A stretch of 8,820 bases of DNA, taken from contig CAJUJM010000097.1 of NCBI GenBank assembly GCA_910586755.1, forward strand, positions 1 through 8,820, given 5' to 3'. The DNA is from an uncultured Lachnospiraceae bacterium (GTDB lineage Bacteria; Bacillota; Clostridia; Lachnospirales; Lachnospiraceae). Below the pieces are notes generated by a model. It saw only the letters and a list, made by a program, of their open reading frames with translations, was not told where the DNA came from and ran no database searches. Made by a program: the position numbers and the translations under genes. This document shows, piece after piece, positions 4,597-8,820 of the stretch (positions are counted from its first letter, which is position 1; each line of letters starts with the position of its first letter).

Positions 4597-5649
4597 TTAT
4601 CCTATCGCTGACAATATGCCTACCAGCGGAAGCATCACGGACAGAAGCACCAGGCCAACAGATACTGCCAGCACTGCCACGATTGTGGGTTCCAGCCTGG
4701 AAATGGCATTTTCAATGGAAGCGTCTGCCTCCTCCTCATACCCTCTGGAAATATCTTCCATCACGCTATCCAGACGCCCGCTCCGATTGCCTACCTTAAT
4801 CATTTGAATCTGGAAGCCGTTAAACAGCCCGGATTCTTTCATTGCCTCATCATACCCTTTTCCTGTCTCCAGCTCCTCTTTGCACTTTGCCAGATACTCC
4901 TGAATCTTGCTGTTACCGGTCAATTCCCCGGCCAGTTCAATTCCTTTTTCCAGCTCCAGGCCGCTTTTTAAAGTCAGGGCGAGAACAGAGCTGCACCGTC
5001 TCTTAGCTGCCAGAAGGGCCGTTTTGTTAGAGCGTTTAAATCTATCGGCAAGATTTTCCACCAGGCCAACCTTTTTACCGGCTTTGGATGCCATATACAA
5101 TCCCAGGACTGCCAGCGCCGCCACTGCTGCCGCTGCTAACGCGATACCACTGAAAGTACCGCCCAGCCGGATTGCCGCCTGGGATACGGGAGGTATCCGG
5201 GTTCCCAGCTGCTCATAAACCTCTTCAAAAACAGGCATAACTCTGGTGAACAGCACAAACAGCACTGCCAAAAGCATCAGAACCATCATAATGGGATAGG
5301 TAATGGCATTGCGGATGTTCCGGATCATTCGGTCTTCCTTGTCATAATACTCAGACAGCGATTCCATCATCTCATCCAGAGTTCCCGTCTGATCTCCCAG
5401 TTTTGCCATCTTAATCACATAATCAGGAAAGCTTCCTGTCTTCTCCAAAGCTTCAAAGGCCGGAGCTCCCAGCTCTATCTCATCCGCCAGAAAAAGCAGC
5501 CTGTTCTTTTCATCTTCATTTTCCCCGTCCTCCGCCATGATCCGCAGTCCTTCATCCAAAGGGACGGCGGCTTTTAAAAGAAGGGACATCTGAAGGCAAA
5601 AAGCAGATAGTTCCCGGTATGTATACTTCTGCTCTGTTTTCTCATTCAT
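4597..5649 (-). CDS. pilC: PilC/GspF-family inner-membrane platform protein
   Basis: This 350-residue protein is the membrane platform that links the cytoplasmic ATPase to pilin assembly in type IV pili and type II secretion. Two GspF repeats are visible. The first has FPDYVIKMAKLGDQTGTLDE (about 74-93) and the second has GFQIQMIKVGNRSGRLDSVM (about 278-297), both matching the family's 'M...GE.SG.LD' signature. Three membrane segments are expected: about 115-138 (YPIMMVLMLLAVLFVLF), 165-187 (alanine-rich) and 319-345. ATG 5649 is chosen because AGGAG is 8 bases upstream; the TTG start at 5670 would overlap the preceding gene and is rejected. That RBS overlaps the upstream TAG stop, implying coupled translation with the transglutaminase gene. 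At 350 residues it is slightly shorter than typical proteobacterial PilC. Confidence 0.92.
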   Translation of the reverse strand: MNEKTEQKYTYRELSAFCLQMSLLLKAAVPLDEGLRIMAEDGENEDEKNRLLFLADEIELGAPAFEALEKTGSFPDYVIKMAKLGDQTGTLDEMMESLSEYYDKEDRMIRNIRNAITYPIMMVLMLLAVLFVLFTRVMPVFEEVYEQLGTRIPPVSQAAIRLGGTFSGIALAAAAVAALAVLGLYMASKAGKKVGLVENLADRFKRSNKTALLAAKRRCSSVLALTLKSGLELEKGIELAGELTGNSKIQEYLAKCKEELETGKGYDEAMKESGLFNGFQIQMIKVGNRSGRLDSVMEDISRGYEEEADASIENAISRLEPTIVAVLAVSVGLVLLSVMLPLVGILSAIG

Positions 5650-5660
5650 CCGCGTATCTC

Positions 5661-6671
5661 CTAATAACAATATTTTTGCTGGTAGTTGGCCCCATCGCCG
5701 ATATACTTCTTGATGGAATCGCTTTGTCCTCCCGCAGAAGCAAAGGTGGGATCCGCCAAAGACCAGTTGGTTCCGTCAAAGTAAATGTAATTGTCAATCC
5801 ATCCTACGCCGTTAATATACACATTGACCCACGCATGGTAAGCGTCGCCTGTGTAACCTACCACCAGCTTAGAGGGAATATCCTGGGAGCGGAGCATAGA
5901 TACCATAAGGGCTGCATAATCAAAACAGATCCCCTTCTTTGCCGCCAGAACCTTGTCTACATCGGGAAGATATCCGCTCTGGACGCTGGCGGCTTTTTCT
6001 TTATCATAGGTAAGATTGTCAATTACATAATTGTACACCGCATCCACTATGCCTAACTCATCCTCTGCAGTGGTAGCCAGCTGGACAGCTTTTTGTACAG
6101 CGGCGCTCTCTTTTGAAAAGTTTACATACTGGTTGGGGTACAAAAACGGCTCAAACTCGTCAGCCAGAGTTACCGGCACGTCCTGGCTGAAAGCCTGGGA
6201 GTACTGTTTGCCGGTTACATTCTCGAAAACCTTGACCGTATATGTTCCGTCTCCCTCTGACATGGGAAACACTTCATAGGCATCCCTGGCATTTAAGTCA
6301 TAGGTGTATGTCAGATCCCCTTTCGATATCTGCACCTTGATCTTATTGACATTTCCCGTATACTTGACCATCACATAGCCATTCTTCACATTGGAAGCAT
6401 CCACAGATACCGTGTCATTGCCGTAGGTTACGTCCCCGGATGCCGTTGGAATCCGCACCAGGTTTTTCTGAGGCCCTGAATTTAATGATACCATATTATC
6501 GTCAATTTCTGCCAGCACTTCTTTCGTCCCGGCAGGGGAATCTGACTCTGCCTGGGATTCAACGGGTTCTGTCCCCTGGCCTGCGCCGGGATCGGCCGCC
6601 CCGCAGGCCGCTGTTCCCAGGACCAGAGCCGCGGCGGCGCAGAGCAGCAGGATTCTTTTCCTCTTTTTCAT
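5661..6671 (-). CDS. Secreted transglutaminase-like lipoprotein
   Basis: This 336-residue protein has a basic, hydrophobic signal peptide ending at LGTAAC (Cys23, a slightly atypical lipobox with Thr at -3). A low-complexity linker follows (about 25-50), then a beta-rich region (about 65-165), and then a transglutaminase-like core. The catalytic triad is recognisable: Cys249 in KKGICFDYAALMVSMLRS, His279 in DAYHAWVNVYI, and Asp307 in LADPTF. The core family includes cysteine proteases and cross-linking or transpeptidating enzymes, so the reaction is not decided by sequence. It heads the pilus operon: AGAGG lies upstream of ATG 6671, and pilC follows after 11 bases. It could process, anchor or cross-link surface pilus components, which is inference from context only. 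Confidence 0.85.
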   Translation of the reverse strand: MKKRKRILLLCAAAALVLGTAACGAADPGAGQGTEPVESQAESDSPAGTKEVLAEIDDNMVSLNSGPQKNLVRIPTASGDVTYGNDTVSVDASNVKNGYVMVKYTGNVNKIKVQISKGDLTYTYDLNARDAYEVFPMSEGDGTYTVKVFENVTGKQYSQAFSQDVPVTLADEFEPFLYPNQYVNFSKESAAVQKAVQLATTAEDELGIVDAVYNYVIDNLTYDKEKAASVQSGYLPDVDKVLAAKKGICFDYAALMVSMLRSQDIPSKLVVGYTGDAYHAWVNVYINGVGWIDNYIYFDGTNWSLADPTFASAGGQSDSIKKYIGDGANYQQKYCY

Positions 6672-6734
6672 GTTGATACCTCTGTCTTTCTATTTATTTT
6701 ACAGTGAATATCTGATGCCTTCTGAATAAGCATA

Positions 6735-7663
6735 CTAAAGGCGTTCCAATCCTTCAACATTTTCATACATTTCTTTCTCACAATCAAACCAAAGTCCTGC
6801 ATATAAAGCAACATCCTCATATATTGGCTTATTTCTGTACATCCAGGGTTTTAAAAAGCTCATATAATGAATAATATACGCATTATCCCGAATCTGCAGT
6901 GTTGCATCAACAAAACGCTCTTTCTGGTTAACAGACGGATTATTCATATCCGGATAACTGGCAAAACGAATGATTCCTTTGGATAATGCTTCCACATCTA
7001 TTTTCCACCATTCCGGCGGTAAATTGTATAAAGCCCATGGAACAAATTGTACTTTATCATAGTACATATGATTTAAGATGTCCTGATCCGGAAACGGATA
7101 TCGTTTATGTTCTCTATAAAATGCATCTAAAATATACCCAATGCTATTCCGCTTTCTCAAATAATTCAAATTCATCAGCATAAATCCTGCATTAAAATAT
7201 TGGTAGTTATGTGGAATGCCAGCTCTGTCTAATGTGGATTTATAGCTTCCTCTTGCATGTCCCTCAATATCATCGCAGACAACAAAAGGGCATGTTTCTC
7301 TCATAGGTGTCTCATAAACTTCTGTTAATTCCTTTTTTATCAGCATATCAGCATCTAAGTACAAAATGCGCTCTACATTCTGCGGCAGCATATTTAATGC
7401 CAAAATGCGATAATATGTTTCATATGAAAACCGGCCGGCTTCTGATACCTTCGACGCAAACTCCCCCCGACATCAATAGGGTGCAATTTCTTTTTTTTAA
7501 ATTGAGAACTTATCTTTTGCAATCTTTCCATATCCTTTTCTCTCAGATTATGATATGCCAGATATAGATCTATTTCTATGTCTTTATGACTGCGGAAAAG
7601 AGAATAAATCATTACAGATGCCGGTCCCATAAGCTTTGTATTCGTTGCAATCAGAATATTCAT
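6735..7663 (-). pseudogene. GT8-family glycosyltransferase, frameshifted in a G6 tract
   Basis: GT8 enzymes transfer hexoses (galactose or glucose) from UDP-sugars with retention, often onto cell-surface saccharides. ATG 7663, with AGGTGA upstream, gives MNILIATNTKLMGPASVMIY and then SLFRSHKDIEIDLYLAYHNL, the usual N-terminus. After DV (about residue 65) the frame shifts at six C's (plus strand 7463-7468) and would stop at 7394. Reading one base off restores GEFASKVSEAGRFSYETYYR, the DADM metal-binding motif (LYLDADMLIKKEL, about 101-113), FNAGFMLMN, FPDQDILN and IIHYMSFLKPW. Adding one G gives a 309-residue protein, close to normal. The downstream frame alone lacks the nucleotide-binding N-terminus and is unlikely to be active. 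Base composition is more AT-rich than the neighbouring pilus genes. Confidence 0.85.
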
Positions 7664-7781
7664 AAACTTACGTCACCTCATTTCGTCAAAGCTCAATTAA
7701 TGTGTTATCTCAGCTGTCATGGATTGCGTTATTATGTGTTCCATTTAATTTTGTAATATATAGATTTATTCCGCATTAAAT

Positions 7782-8820
7782 CTACAACTGTTCTACTTCC
7801 TCCTTCAACTCTCGAAACTTGAAATAGGAAAACGAGCTTACAAATCCTATCACATATCCCATAGCCAGCCGTTTCAGCATATCCCTTCTTTTGGGGTTTC
7901 CATTTTTAAGGAAAAACAGGACGTAATCCCTGCGGTCTTCATACTGTTCCTCTATGGCCTTTCTACGAACAGCATGAACATATGTAACATTCCGGATAAT
8001 CCTGTCATATTCATATAAAGGGTCATTTAGATAGCAAATCCTGTCTGCATACGATAAAATATACGGCATCCAGGCGCTGTCCTCATATGTTGTCTTAGGG
8101 ATGGGATGTTCTTTCACAAGAAGGCGACGGTAAAGTTTTCCCCAAACCACAGGGTAGGCATACTTGAGATAATGTCCAAAAAATTCATCAAAGGATACCG
8201 GAATATCCTCTGCTATTGGGTAAACAGAAACTTCCTCATATCCTTCATTTGTCATCTGGTAAGCAGAGGCCACCGCAATATCACAATTATTTTTTTCAAT
8301 AGAATGGTACAGCTTCTCTATCATGTCCGGCCTTACCATGTCATCACTGTCCATATAGCTTATGTAATCTCCGGCTGCATGCTCTACCCCCAGATTTCTG
8401 GCCACAGCCTGTCCCGCGTTTTGCTGATAAAGGCCTTTTATCTGGGGATACCGTTCTTTATACCAGTCAATAATTTTCTGGGTCTCATCAGTACTGCCGT
8501 CATTTACCACTATAAGCTCTAATTCCGTAAAAGACTGGGCCAAAACGGTATCAATACCTCTGGCAATAAATTCCGCCGCATTATAGGCAGGCGCCACCAC
8601 ACTAACCAAAATTTTCCCTGGATGCTTTTCCCTTATATATGCCGCATCTGACTCTGCTATAACCATTTTTCCTCTTACAGCTCTGACATAGGCTTTCACA
8701 ATAAGCCTTATCCCTTTAGGCCTGTTTTTTAAAAGCAGGTAATGCCCCAGGCCATCGCAGACTTCTCCTACTACTCTTCCAGAATCCGCATCACAAATTA
8801 AAAACCCTTCGGCCTCTCCC
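7782..8820 (-). CDS. GT2-family glycosyltransferase with N-terminal extension (partial)
   Basis: GT2 enzymes are inverting transferases that build surface polysaccharides or glycoproteins. The catalytic domain shows ILVSVVAPAYNAAEF, IVVNDGSTDETQ, NAGQAVARNLGV, the metal-binding YMDSDDMVRPDMIEKLY and TYEDSAWMPYIL, with a helical C-terminus. A GTG at 8699 could start a 305-residue protein, but the frame stays open for 40 more codons to the right edge with no ATG and reads like real protein (FLICDADSGRVVGEVCDGLG, then LKNRPKGIRLIVKAYVRAV). I therefore treat the gene as beginning outside the window, with an extra N-terminal region of unknown type. The GT8 gene follows 118 bases later on the same strand, so the pair may modify the same polymer. 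Confidence 0.85.
   Translation of the reverse strand, partial: GEAEGFLICDADSGRVVGEVCDGLGHYLLLKNRPKGIRLIVKAYVRAVRGKMVIAESDAAYIREKHPGKILVSVVAPAYNAAEFIARGIDTVLAQSFTELELIVVNDGSTDETQKIIDWYKERYPQIKGLYQQNAGQAVARNLGVEHAAGDYISYMDSDDMVRPDMIEKLYHSIEKNNCDIAVASAYQMTNEGYEEVSVYPIAEDIPVSFDEFFGHYLKYAYPVVWGKLYRRLLVKEHPIPKTTYEDSAWMPYILSYADRICYLNDPLYEYDRIIRNVTYVHAVRRKAIEEQYEDRRDYVLFFLKNGNPKRRDMLKRLAMGYVIGFVSSFSYFKFRELKEEVEQL

Noticed and set aside
6696..6726. Possible promoter of the pilus operon (TTCAGA, 19-base spacing, TAAAAT on the minus strand)
   Set aside because: The -35 match is poor and the spacing long. The gap of 63 bases before the transglutaminase gene probably contains a promoter, but I cannot place it reliably.
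7762..7783. AGATTTA/TAAATCT hairpin at the end of the GT2 gene as a terminator
   Set aside because: The stem is entirely AT pairs, overlaps the stop codon and is not followed by a T run on the minus strand.

Overview
The window looks like chromosomal DNA from a gut-type member of the Clostridia, most likely Lachnospiraceae. The evidence is Bacillota-style Shine-Dalgarno sites (AAAGGAG, AGGAG) before nearly every gene, a gram-positive type IV pilus cluster with a DUF4860-like member, an accessory acetyltransferase toxin-antitoxin pair of a kind I associate with Lachnospiraceae, and a CptIN/ToxIN-like type III toxin-antitoxin locus. Everything is judged by eye from the sequence; no database search was possible.

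Layout. Bases 1-108 hold the 3' end of an unidentified plus-strand gene and its Rho-independent terminator. Bases 141-1708 form an AT-rich accessory island bounded by two nearly identical 37-base direct repeats (141-177 and 1672-1708, 35 of 37 bases equal). Inside it, left to right, are a headless ORF remnant; a complete type III antitoxin RNA locus (promoter, two 38-base repeats, terminator); a ToxN-family endoribonuclease gene broken by one missing base in a T tract; a scrap of an IS1182-like transposase; and, on the minus strand, an antitoxin-like gene followed by a GNAT-type toxin whose C-terminal half is missing exactly where the transposase scrap begins. The island reads as a graveyard of two different toxin-antitoxin systems.

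Bases 1733-6671 are a tight minus-strand operon. In transcription order it encodes a secreted lipoprotein-like transglutaminase, a PilC/GspF inner-membrane platform protein, four small proteins with one N-terminal hydrophobic segment each (pilin-like or pilus-accessory), and a PilT-type ATPase with a recognisable AIRNLIRE motif. Gaps are 11-45 bases and one gene pair overlaps. The set looks like a compact type IV pilus or secretion machine. No PilB/GspE extension ATPase and no prepilin peptidase is present in the window.

Bases 6735-8820 carry two minus-strand glycosyltransferase genes: a GT8 gene broken by one missing base in a C6/G6 tract, and a GT2 gene whose reading frame stays open through the right edge, so its N-terminus lies outside. 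They probably act on surface polysaccharide.

The main points of interest are the direct-repeat-bounded island, the type III antitoxin RNA with a compensatory base change between its repeats, and two independent one-base losses in homopolymer tracts. Those losses may be real inactivation, phase variation or sequencing error.
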